In this document: positions 7,498-15,013 of the stretch, piece after piece
How the letters are laid out: each line of letters starts with the position of its first letter
Numbering within the stretch: position 1 is the stretch's first letter
Assembly (NCBI GenBank): GCA_002421685.1
Contig: DISB01000023.1
Span: 1-64,000 of the forward strand
Direction: 5' to 3'
Length of the DNA: 64,000 nucleotides
From: Bacteroidetes bacterium UBA6221
GTDB taxonomy: Bacteria; Bacteroidota; Bacteroidia; Chitinophagales; Chitinophagaceae
Notes under the pieces: model-generated
What the model saw: only the letters and a program-made list of their open reading frames with translations
The model's database searches: none
Told to the model about the DNA's origin: nothing
Program-made: the position numbers and the translations under genes

Positions 7498-8208
7498 TTA
7501 GGGATAAGCTATATAGTGCCTGCTGCGGCCCGGCGCACAACTGTCCGTAAACTCCTCGCGTGTAAAACAAGGTTTGTTGCCGGCCCAGCGTTCGGGTGTA
7601 GATATGCGCAGCCCGTTCGACGAGAGTAGGGCGTACAATTCGCCGGCCGTTTCTTTATCAACTTTCCAGTCAAGCCCGCAATAAATAAGAATATGAGGCT
7701 TTGAGCGGCCGATAAGGCTTTGTGCGCCGCGCAGTACAGAACTGATGTCGTGTTCCTTTCCGTCTATCTTTATAAGGGACGGGTTATAGTCGCCAGGGAT
7801 AATTTCATCCAGCGGGGCAACGGGCAGCTCTACTTCAACCGTATCAGTAGTCTTCCCCCTGTTTTCCGTACCAAGCTGATTGATGGTAAATTCTATCTTG
7901 TACGACCTGCGCACTGTGCCCACCTCGTTACTCACCATATGGTTCAATATCCGGCAACGGTAGTTTGCAAACCTGTGGGAAAGGTTTTCGCGGTACCGGG
8001 GGTTGGGCTCAAAAACATAATGCTGCCCGCGTGGTGCATGGTCCAATATATTATTCAGCAGCCTGCCTCGCCCGGCGCCTATATCAATACAGTTGCTCTC
8101 TTTATTGCAAACCTGCCTGATGACCCGGCGGGCGTGGCTGTGAAACCGCCGTTCTGCGCCTGAAGCTGCTGTAAATCCACTAATGATGTTTCTTGCGATA
8201 CCGTACAT
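7498..8208 (-). CDS. FkbM-family SAM methyltransferase
   Basis: This 236-residue class I methyltransferase has the SAM-binding motif CIDIGAGRGRLL (40-51), the acidic end of strand 2 in VFEPNP (65-70), LDEI (133-136) and LIKIDGKEHD (145-154). FkbM proteins O-methylate sugars, polyketides or lipids. The usual family string is IKIDVEG.E; here it is IDGKEHD, so the active-site loop is changed while the flanking VLRGA is kept. No glycan or natural-product cluster surrounds it, so the acceptor is unknown. Confidence 0.8.
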   Translation of the reverse strand: MYGIARNIISGFTAASGAERRFHSHARRVIRQVCNKESNCIDIGAGRGRLLNNILDHAPRGQHYVFEPNPRYRENLSHRFANYRCRILNHMVSNEVGTVRRSYKIEFTINQLGTENRGKTTDTVEVELPVAPLDEIIPGDYNPSLIKIDGKEHDISSVLRGAQSLIGRSKPHILIYCGLDWKVDKETAGELYALLSSNGLRISTPERWAGNKPCFTREEFTDSCAPGRSRHYIAYP

Positions 8209-8248
8209 TTTGCCACTTTAAACCGGTATAAAGATAAATTAATTGCAT

Positions 8249-8277
8249 AAAAAAAGCGCATACCATATGGTATACGC
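8249..8277 (-). terminator. Intrinsic terminator
   Basis: On the minus strand GCGTATACC pairs with GGTATGCGC around ATAT (8256-8277), followed by a run of seven U (complement of 8249-8255). It terminates the lipoprotein gene that ends at 8303. Confidence 0.8.
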
Positions 8278-8302
8278 CCTTCTTTATGTACACTGTTTGT
8301 TT

Positions 8303-8821
8303 TTAAGGCTTCAGGGGTACTTTCTCAAAATTGCCTTCTGTTATCTCGTGCGGAGCATTGCTGTTGTTCTTATCTATACCGCTCAAGGTAAACTTTCCGG
8401 ATATGGTATTGTCAATGGCAGTGATTTCTATCGTGCCGGATATCCCTGCTATATTCTTACCACCGTTTTCCCATCTCTGGAATTCGGCATCTCCGGCAGC
8501 GTGACCCGTTTCCTTCACAGTATATGTCCCAACGGCGTCACCGTACACATCTATTTCGATGTTTTGTGAGCCATTGGTATTTTCCCAGTAGACACGGTAG
8601 CGGGGAGCCGAACCGGTGATTTTTCTCCACTCGGCAGTGTAGGTTTCTTGCGTACCGTCCAACTTGAAACACAGGTTGCCGCCGCTACAGGCTCCGCTGT
8701 TGTTGTTGTTATTGTTATTGTTGTTATTGTTCGGTGTGGTGGTGCTTTTTTTGCATGCCACTACGGTGAATAAACCTATTACGGCCAATGCTGTTGTTAA
8801 TACTAGTAGCTGTCTTCTCAT
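8303..8821 (-). CDS. Hypothetical lipoprotein with poly-Asn linker
   Basis: The 172-residue protein has a signal peptide with lipobox VVAC (Cys23), a linker of 11 consecutive Asn (31-41) and a beta-rich C-terminal domain (about 45-172) that looks like an immunoglobulin-like or lipocalin-like fold. The Asn run is encoded by mixed AAC/AAT codons, a near-perfect trinucleotide repeat that could change length by slippage. It is monocistronic, with a terminator at 8249 and divergent from the next gene. It is likely anchored to the outer membrane; function unknown. Confidence 0.78.
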   Translation of the reverse strand: MRRQLLVLTTALAVIGLFTVVACKKSTTTPNNNNNNNNNNNSGACSGGNLCFKLDGTQETYTAEWRKITGSAPRYRVYWENTNGSQNIEIDVYGDAVGTYTVKETGHAAGDAEFQRWENGGKNIAGISGTIEITAIDNTISGKFTLSGIDKNNSNAPHEITEGNFEKVPLKP

Positions 8822-8943
8822 AAAGTGGAATTTTTATTTATGCGAAAATAGCACCCGGCTGAAAAAGGCTGTATACCCCGCTTTGGGTATATATGTCTCA
8901 GTACTGCCGGTTAGCCGGGCTAAAAAAACTACTACTTAACAGG

Positions 8944-10470
8944 ATGGAAAATATCAGTCATATAGAATTGGGCAACCTCACCGTAGAAGACTACCAGCAA
9001 TTGATAGAAGCTATGAAAGCTGCTTATCCGGAGTGGAGCAGTTATTGGTCGCTGCCGGTGATAGAAAACCTGGTACAGCGTTTTCCCGCAGGACAGATAG
9101 TGGTAAGGGTTGATGGCAAGGTGGTGGGCTGCGCATTGTCCATCATCGTCAAATACGATAAATATGGCGACACGCACACGTACAAAACGATAACGGGCAA
9201 CTATACCTTCGACACACACGATGACGAAGGGGATGTACTGTATGGCATAGAGGTGTTCATCCACCCCGGCTACCGGGGCCTGAGGCTGGGCAGGCGGCTG
9301 TACGATGCCCGCAAAGACTTATGCGAAGAACTGAACCTGCGCGCTATTGTGTTTGGCGGCCGCATACCGCATTATCATACTTATGCGTCGGAGCTGTCGC
9401 CCAGGGAATATATAAAAAAGGTTCGCCAAAAAGAGATATACGACCCCGTACTCAGTTTCCAACTGGCAAACGACTTTCATGTAAAAAAAGTGATAAAGGG
9501 CTATATGCCTGGCGATGAACAGAGCATGGAATATGGCACTTTGCTGCAATGGGACAATGTGTATTACTCCCCACCCGAAACAACGATGTTTTCGGGTAAA
9601 ACCTACGTGCGGCTGGGGCTGATACAGTGGCAGATGCGCCAGTACAAGTCGCTGAAAGATATGTTTGTACAGGTAGAGTATTTCATCGATTCCATATCAG
9701 ATTACAAAAGCGATTTCGCACTGTTGCCCGAATTGTTCAACGGCCCGCTAATGGCCGAATACAATGCCATGAACGAAGCCGAAGCCATGCGGGCGCTGGC
9801 GCAACACACGCCGGAAATGAAACAGACCTTCAGCCGCCTGGCCATTGAGTACAATGTGAACATCATTACGGGCAGCCTGCCTTCAATAGAAAACGATACA
9901 CTGAAGAATATCGGGTATATCTGTCACCGCAACGGCCACGTGGACCAGTACGAAAAAATACACATCACCCCCGACGAACGTAAGGCATGGGGCATACGCG
10001 GCGGCGATACGCTGAAAGTGTATGAAACAGACGCCGGCAGGATAGGTGTGCTGATATGCTACGATGTGGAATTTCCCGAGCTGGGCCGCCTGCTGGCCGA
10101 CCAGGGTATGCAGATATTGTTCGTCCCCTTCCTCACCGATACGCAAAACGCCTATATGCGGGTGCGTACCTGCGCCATGGCACGCGCTATCGAAAACGAA
10201 TGTTTTGTAGCCATCACGGGCAGTGTGGGCAACCTGCCCAAAGTAGAGAACATGGATATTTCCTATTCCCAGTCCGCAGTTTTCACGCCCTGCGATTTTC
10301 CATTTCCTTCCATGGGCGTCAAGTCGGAAGCTACACCCAATACCGAAATGATACTGATAGCCGATGTGGACCTGCAACTGCTGGACGAATTGCACAGCTA
10401 TGGCAGCGTACGCAACCTGAAGGACAGGCGTAAGGATTTTTATGAACTGCGGTTGAAGGGGAAAGAGTAA
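8944..10470 (+). CDS. GNAT acetyltransferase fused to carbon-nitrogen hydrolase
   Basis: This bifunctional protein has a GNAT domain (about 1-215; acetyl-CoA loop in GYRGLRLGRRLYDARK, 109-124) joined to a nitrilase-superfamily amidohydrolase (about 222-505) with the Glu-Lys-Cys triad visible as Glu263 (LLPELFNGP), Lys338 (YEKIHITPDE) and Cys372 (LICYDVEFPE). The architecture occurs as a known family in Bacteroidota and Proteobacteria, but the substrate is not established. I start at the ATG at 8944 (MENISHIELG); an upstream in-frame ATG at 8893 adds 17 poorly conserved residues. The gene probably stands alone, divergent from the lipoprotein. Confidence 0.88.
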   Translation: MENISHIELGNLTVEDYQQLIEAMKAAYPEWSSYWSLPVIENLVQRFPAGQIVVRVDGKVVGCALSIIVKYDKYGDTHTYKTITGNYTFDTHDDEGDVLYGIEVFIHPGYRGLRLGRRLYDARKDLCEELNLRAIVFGGRIPHYHTYASELSPREYIKKVRQKEIYDPVLSFQLANDFHVKKVIKGYMPGDEQSMEYGTLLQWDNVYYSPPETTMFSGKTYVRLGLIQWQMRQYKSLKDMFVQVEYFIDSISDYKSDFALLPELFNGPLMAEYNAMNEAEAMRALAQHTPEMKQTFSRLAIEYNVNIITGSLPSIENDTLKNIGYICHRNGHVDQYEKIHITPDERKAWGIRGGDTLKVYETDAGRIGVLICYDVEFPELGRLLADQGMQILFVPFLTDTQNAYMRVRTCAMARAIENECFVAITGSVGNLPKVENMDISYSQSAVFTPCDFPFPSMGVKSEATPNTEMILIADVDLQLLDELHSYGSVRNLKDRRKDFYELRLKGKE

Positions 10471-10491
10471 CTTTATACAAATCGTTTGCCC

Positions 10492-11379
10492 ATGATTCGT
10501 TTAGCCATCACCCTGCTGTGCTTGGTCTCTTACTCTATCGCATACCCGCAAAGCGAGGTTGAATATCAAAAAGCCGCAATCAAAAAAGAAAAAATGCTTG
10601 CATCCCTGGTTAAAAATCCTGTTGATGTATATCCCGGTGCACACAGCTATGTCAGTATGAGCATTGCATTGATGTATGGGCTGTTGGGGGCTGAAGATTC
10701 AACCCTATACTACCTCAATCATGCTTTGGATGTTTGCGACCGTTATCCTTCCGATGCTGAATGTGCCGAGACTTACGACCCGAATATTTTAGGCTTTTAT
10801 CATCTCAGAGAGTACACAAAATCATCCGAATGGAAAAAGTTTGAAAACAGGATAACAACTCATTATAAGAATACCTACCACCCTGTTAATCTGCCACTGG
10901 CGATAAAGATATTAAAAGCCGGTGGCGCTGACCAGTCCGTAAGGTATTATCACTTGTTAGTGCAAACGCCCGGTGCCAAAGTTATTGTTCGCGAAACGGA
11001 CAGCCTGAACCTGCTTTTTATCAAAAGACATATAGGCCAACATGGTTTCCCCGGCATATCGCAGGTTGGCACGCCGGCATCCGATGTGGCTTTCTTGTTG
11101 GTTCAACACGCAGATGACGATATCGCTTTCCAGAAGACGGTATTAAAGCAGATGGAAAAACTACTGGTAACAAAAGATGTTACACCATCCCACTACGCAT
11201 ACCTCTACGACAGGATAATGGTCAAAGAGCAAGGGAAACAGTATTATGGTACGCAGTTCCGTAATATCAGTAAAGGGGAATTGTTCCCTATTGATGATAA
11301 AGAAAATGTTGATCAAAGGCGTAAGATACTGGGGCTAAGCACTCTTGCTGAATATTTAAAATCAAGGGGTACCTTCTAG
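10492..11379 (+). CDS. Exported DUF6624-like protein
   Basis: About 295 residues with a Sec signal peptide (MIRLAITLLCLVSYSIA). The second half contains GFPGISQVG, AFLLVQHADDD and YGTQFRN, a pattern I associate with the DUF6624 family, whose function is unknown. The start is ATG at 10492; a TTG six bases earlier is also open. The gene begins about 20 bases after the GNAT-nitrilase stop, so it may be cotranscribed with it. Confidence 0.75.
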   Translation: MIRLAITLLCLVSYSIAYPQSEVEYQKAAIKKEKMLASLVKNPVDVYPGAHSYVSMSIALMYGLLGAEDSTLYYLNHALDVCDRYPSDAECAETYDPNILGFYHLREYTKSSEWKKFENRITTHYKNTYHPVNLPLAIKILKAGGADQSVRYYHLLVQTPGAKVIVRETDSLNLLFIKRHIGQHGFPGISQVGTPASDVAFLLVQHADDDIAFQKTVLKQMEKLLVTKDVTPSHYAYLYDRIMVKEQGKQYYGTQFRNISKGELFPIDDKENVDQRRKILGLSTLAEYLKSRGTF

Positions 11380-11390
11380 TATACACCCAT

Positions 11391-12410
11391 TTACCTGCGA
11401 TAGTTAAAATACCTTACCGGAAAATTTCCCGGTGTCAGTTTCTTTCCTTTGTAACGGTCAATAAAATAGATTTGCTCCGTACCCGCTGCATCGGTGATTT
11501 CCATCAACAGTTTTTCACCTCTTTTCATTATTGTGACAACAGAATATTTTAACCGTTCAGCATATAGTTCCATCGGGAACCGCCCGGTTTTATTCATTGT
11601 GACGTACACATACCCTGATGACGGTGGCACTGCATCAAGCCGTATTTTATGATGCAGATCTTCCAGCCTGTATTTAGTTATGCCGTTTATTGTGGTTCTC
11701 TGCATAAGTTGAGGGAAGGGGTCTGCGGCCTTATAGGTTACTACCAAGCATTTGCCAAAGGGGTCGAAGAATTTAGCTATCGGAAACAGGTAATCAGAAG
11801 CGTTAGCCGTATCATCTGCTACAACTGCTTCCACATATTTCTCAGGCAGCCAATAACTGTTTGTATCAAATTCGCTAATGTGCCATTGGAGCATTTCATA
11901 ACCGACTGTATCAGTGCCTGGCTGGGGCAACGGGATTATTTGCCCATCTTTTTCTAATACATTAAATACAATATCGGGTCTGTCGTTCTTATCTACATCC
12001 AGTACTGCAAAATCAATCAAATACTGGTAATCATCAGCATTTACCACGCCATAGGTGCTTGGATCAGAATTATTAATATCAGGATCGATAAACTTATATC
12101 CATCGTCTTTTGAAACCAGGAATACGGCATATGAATAAGCATCCTCCTGCATATGGCTGCATACGAAGTCAGGCCACCCGTCATTATTCAGGTTAATTGA
12201 GTCGGCAAGTACATAACCACCTCCCTCTCCATTAAAGAATTTAGCAATACTTTTATCCTTATAAAAAACCTCAAGTTTAGACGTATAATCACAAAACCCG
12301 GTTTCCACTCTGTATTCACCAAAAGAATACGTGTTCACAAAAGGGCTTTCAGTTTGTGCAGATAGATGCAATCCTGTTAGTAATAAGGTAAAGAGGCCGA
12401 TAAGTTTCAT
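11391..12410 (-). CDS. Exported hypothetical protein with Asp-rich loops
   Basis: A 339-residue protein with a signal peptide (about 1-18, LHLSAQ). Two segments, NLNNDGWPDF and DVDKNDRPDI, match the calcium-binding DxNxDGxxD loops of FG-GAP/VCBS-type propeller repeats, separated by about 70 residues. The rest has no recognised motif and there is no T9SS tail, so it is probably periplasmic. It converges with the DUF6624-like gene (11-base gap). A few-blade beta-propeller is possible; function unknown. Confidence 0.7.
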   Translation of the reverse strand: MKLIGLFTLLLTGLHLSAQTESPFVNTYSFGEYRVETGFCDYTSKLEVFYKDKSIAKFFNGEGGGYVLADSINLNNDGWPDFVCSHMQEDAYSYAVFLVSKDDGYKFIDPDINNSDPSTYGVVNADDYQYLIDFAVLDVDKNDRPDIVFNVLEKDGQIIPLPQPGTDTVGYEMLQWHISEFDTNSYWLPEKYVEAVVADDTANASDYLFPIAKFFDPFGKCLVVTYKAADPFPQLMQRTTINGITKYRLEDLHHKIRLDAVPPSSGYVYVTMNKTGRFPMELYAERLKYSVVTIMKRGEKLLMEITDAAGTEQIYFIDRYKGKKLTPGNFPVRYFNYRR

Positions 12411-12445
12411 ATTTTAAAGTTAGTATAAGAACAGTAGATTTACAC

Positions 12446-13276
12446 ATGCATTTCGCTACGCTTGAACATACGCCCATCCGCGACATTACCGCTTGCATGA
12501 ACGCCGCTTTTGCGGAGTATGAAATCCCCATTCAATGGACGGAGGAATCTTTACAACAAAAAATGCGGGTAGAGGATATTGATCTTTCTTTATCTGTGGG
12601 CGCTGTTGACAACGGTACATTAGCGGGTGTTATACTGATGGGTGCGGACGAAGGTAACAGGCGGGTATGGGATGGCGGCACGGGCGTTGTATCGGCATAC
12701 CGCGGACAAAAACTCACCGAAAAAATGTTTGTCTATATATTACCGACACTCAGGCAGGCGGGAGCGCAACTGATGCTGCTGGAGGTGCTGGAAAACAACA
12801 AAGGCGCATACGGTATATATGAACGCCTGGGCTTCAGTACCACTCGGCTGCTGCATGCTTACAAAGGCGATATAACTATTGCAGCGAAAGGCGATTACAC
12901 GATAGAAACGCTCGAGGGCTACAATGCTGAAGAACTGGCAACCTTGCGGGACTGGGAACCGGCATGGCAGCAGATGGACCAACGTATAATCAACAGGGGT
13001 GCATCAGTCACCACCATCTGCACCAGGCAGGAGGGCAAAATTGCCGCTTATGCACAATACGATAGTGCTGCCTGCAGGGTACACCAGTTTGCCGTGGCTA
13101 AGGAATACCGCCGCAAAGGATTGGGTACCGCATTGTTCCGTCATATTGCAGATGCATGTCCGGGACCGGTTTTGATTGTCAACATAGATGCAGGCTCTGA
13201 AAACACCAACGCTTTTCTGCAAGCTATCGGGTTAGAGAAACATATCAGCCAGTACGAGATGATTATGGAACTGTAA
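12446..13276 (+). CDS. Double-GNAT N-acetyltransferase
   Basis: The 276-residue protein contains two GNAT-like halves. The N-terminal half (about 1-140) has TGVVSAYRGQKLTEKMF (79-95), and the C-terminal half (about 150-276) has FAVAKEYRRKGLGTALFRHI (215-234) with the canonical R-x-x-G-x-G/A acetyl-CoA loop. Only the C-terminal loop matches the consensus fully. A -7-like TAGATTTA ends only four bases before the ATG, which suggests a very short or absent leader. The acceptor substrate is unknown. Confidence 0.85.
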   Translation: MHFATLEHTPIRDITACMNAAFAEYEIPIQWTEESLQQKMRVEDIDLSLSVGAVDNGTLAGVILMGADEGNRRVWDGGTGVVSAYRGQKLTEKMFVYILPTLRQAGAQLMLLEVLENNKGAYGIYERLGFSTTRLLHAYKGDITIAAKGDYTIETLEGYNAEELATLRDWEPAWQQMDQRIINRGASVTTICTRQEGKIAAYAQYDSAACRVHQFAVAKEYRRKGLGTALFRHIADACPGPVLIVNIDAGSENTNAFLQAIGLEKHISQYEMIMEL

Positions 13277-13282
13277 TAAGTG

Positions 13283-14467
13283 CTACTCTTTTTTATTCAG
13301 CAGCCTCCTCAATCCTGCCAGTCCGACAACAGGCCCGGCTGCCAGCAGTAAATACAGGTAGCGTTCATCCACATACGGTAATACAGTCCCAACAACCTGT
13401 ATGCTTACGATTGTGATAGCAAACCCTATGGCATTGACTATGGTGAGCGCCGTGCCCTTCTGTGCCGGCTGCACAGAGGTGGCTACCAGCGTAGTGAATT
13501 GCGGCGAATCGGCTACGACTGCTAAGCCCCACACCAACAATATACCCGCAAACAAGACGGGCGGGGCATAGAACATAAATGGTGAAAGCAAACAGCATAA
13601 CCCCGAAACCAGCAAGGCAGTAGCGGCAACTCTTGCATTTCCGTATTTCAGCGACAACAGTCCACCGACAATACAGGACAATCCGCCGACCCCGATAATA
13701 ATAAAAGAGTACAACGGCACATGAAAAGCGTTCTGCGGATGCATTGCATTGTATGTTGTCAATATCACAGGCACAAAAGCCCAGAATGTGTACAACTCCC
13801 ACATATGGCCGAAGTACCCAATGGATGCCGAACGGAAATCTTTATTACGGAATAACTTAAAAAACAAGCTAAGATCAGGCTTGCCGGCTTTTGCCCTATG
13901 CGGCCCATCAGGAACAAATAACAATACCAGCAAGCCACCACCTGCTGCCATGGCAGACGTGCTCACCATTACATGCTGCCATGAAAGCGAAGCGCCGATT
14001 GCCTTCAACAGGTGAGGGAAAGCGGTGCCCAGTACAAGCGCACCTACCAGGAAACCCAGCGCCTTACCAAGCCCTTTTTCATGATAATCTGCCGCTATCT
14101 TCATGCCTACGGGATAGATGCCGGCCAGGCAGAAGCCGGTAAGGTACCTTGAAATAAGAATGCCGGTTGCTCCACCTACCGCAAACACCAGCAGGTTGGC
14201 CAATGCACCTGCCAGCGCACTGATGAAAAAGACTTTTGAAGGGGAAAACCTGTCGGATATGGTCAGTATGGAAAACAGCAATGTACCCGAGATAAACCCC
14301 AACTGCACTGCTGTAACGATATGGCTGAGTATCCGCAGGTCAAGGTGGTATTCTTTAATAATATCGCTCACCACAGCATTGCCCGCAAACCACAACGATG
14401 TACAGGCAAATTGGGAAATGACAATTAAGAATATGAGCCTTGCATTGCTATATGTACCGTTCGACAT
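13283..14467 (-). CDS. MFS transporter
   Basis: This 394-residue, 12-helix major facilitator protein has a short basic loop (DRFSPSKVFF) at the motif-A position, poorly matching the consensus, and a conserved helix-4 segment SRYLTGFCLAGIYPVGMK. It resembles the CynX/NimT or nitrate-nitrite class of predicted anion or drug transporters more than sugar porters. It converges with the double-GNAT gene (6-base gap) and precedes a 545-base gene-free region. Substrate unknown. Confidence 0.83.
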   Translation of the reverse strand: MSNGTYSNARLIFLIVISQFACTSLWFAGNAVVSDIIKEYHLDLRILSHIVTAVQLGFISGTLLFSILTISDRFSPSKVFFISALAGALANLLVFAVGGATGILISRYLTGFCLAGIYPVGMKIAADYHEKGLGKALGFLVGALVLGTAFPHLLKAIGASLSWQHVMVSTSAMAAGGGLLVLLFVPDGPHRAKAGKPDLSLFFKLFRNKDFRSASIGYFGHMWELYTFWAFVPVILTTYNAMHPQNAFHVPLYSFIIIGVGGLSCIVGGLLSLKYGNARVAATALLVSGLCCLLSPFMFYAPPVLFAGILLVWGLAVVADSPQFTTLVATSVQPAQKGTALTIVNAIGFAITIVSIQVVGTVLPYVDERYLYLLLAAGPVVGLAGLRRLLNKKE

Positions 14468-14696
14468 ATAGTTACAAGATAATTCTTTTTATATAACCCG
14501 GACTATGGCCCCCGTGTATTTTATCAGCTTTCCATTGCCGAATGTATTTTTTAAAATAACATCATTTTTACGTATATTTGCATTATACCTGAAGAATGGT
14601 ATCACCGCCTTACAGGCGGCGCAGAAGGTCTTTGACATATAATAAACTACGGTAAACCTTTTGGGACGAGTCACAAAATGAAAAGACATCGATTTC

Positions 14697-14714
14697 GCAA
14701 CAATTCGCAACAAA
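14697..14714 (+). repeat. 18-base direct repeat, copy 1
   Basis: GCAACAATTCGCAACAAA, identical to 14779-14796 and 82 bases away. Each copy is itself partly repetitive (GCAACAA twice). Confidence 0.8.
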
Positions 14715-14731
14715 AAGTCCCTTGAAAAGGG

Positions 14732-14749
14732 TCCCGATAGCTATCGGGA
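14732..14749. repeat. Perfect 18-base palindrome
   Basis: TCCCGATAGCTATCGGGA is fully self-complementary. I recall this type of palindrome as common in Bacteroidota intergenic DNA, often inside bidirectional terminators; here it is followed by AGGGG, not by a U-run. Confidence 0.75.
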
Positions 14750-14778
14750 TAGGGGTAAAATCGCGCTGGATAAAAAAT

Positions 14779-14796
14779 GCAACAATTCGCAACAAA
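14779..14796 (+). repeat. 18-base direct repeat, copy 2
   Basis: Exact second copy of the repeat at 14697-14714. Confidence 0.8.
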
Positions 14797-14820
14797 TTTT
14801 GAAACGGAACTCACGACTTT

Positions 14821-14924
14821 TGGAAACATTTGTTTCCATCGGAAACAAAATTAGAATTGATTACCAGGCACTTAGCAAAAAAAATTCACAAACTGAATTC
14901 TGGAAACATTTTGGAAACAAAATT
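14821..14924 (+). repeat. Duplicated GGAAACA block
   Basis: TGGAAACATTT followed by GGAAACAAAATT occurs at 14821-14852 (9 bases between the halves) and at 14901-14924 (1 base between). The duplication is imperfect in spacing, consistent with decay. Confidence 0.65.
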
Positions 14925-14978
14925 GCGGTAAGGTCCACTTCCTGCTATCGTCAAATTATCACATCAGCTAACTCCACC

Positions 14979-15002
14979 GTTGTTGGTCGCCTGACCAACA
15001 AC
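14979..15002 (-). terminator. Hairpin downstream of prfC
   Basis: GTTGTTGGTC (14979-14988) and GACCAACAAC (14993-15002) form a perfect ten-pair stem with a four-base loop, twelve bases after the prfC stop. No U-run follows, so termination may be inefficient or assisted. Confidence 0.6.
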
Positions 15003-15013
15003 CATTGAGCGTC

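Larger units (their letters stand above)
14468..15013 (+). other. Gene-free region with short repeats and a palindrome
   Basis: No convincing coding sequence lies here. A -7-like TATATTTG (14573-14580, + strand) is followed by a GC-rich hairpin (CCGCC-TTACA-GGCGG), a GGTCTTTGACATAT segment resembling rrn boxA leaders, an 18-base direct repeat (14697 and 14779), an 18-base perfect palindrome (14732-14749) and a duplicated GGAAACA block (14821-14852 and 14901-14924). GGGAC near 14663 could pair with GTCCC near 14717. It may be a non-coding RNA, a dispersed repeat or the remains of a lost element. Confidence 0.6.

Noticed and set aside
14489..14795. Two short minus-strand frames starting MLRIVA
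   Set aside because: Both starts come from the 18-base direct repeat, and one runs through the palindrome; they are repeat artefacts.
14799..15008. A 69-codon + strand frame in the gene-free region
   Set aside because: It is built from the duplicated GGAAACA block, overlaps a terminator hairpin and shows no conserved feature.
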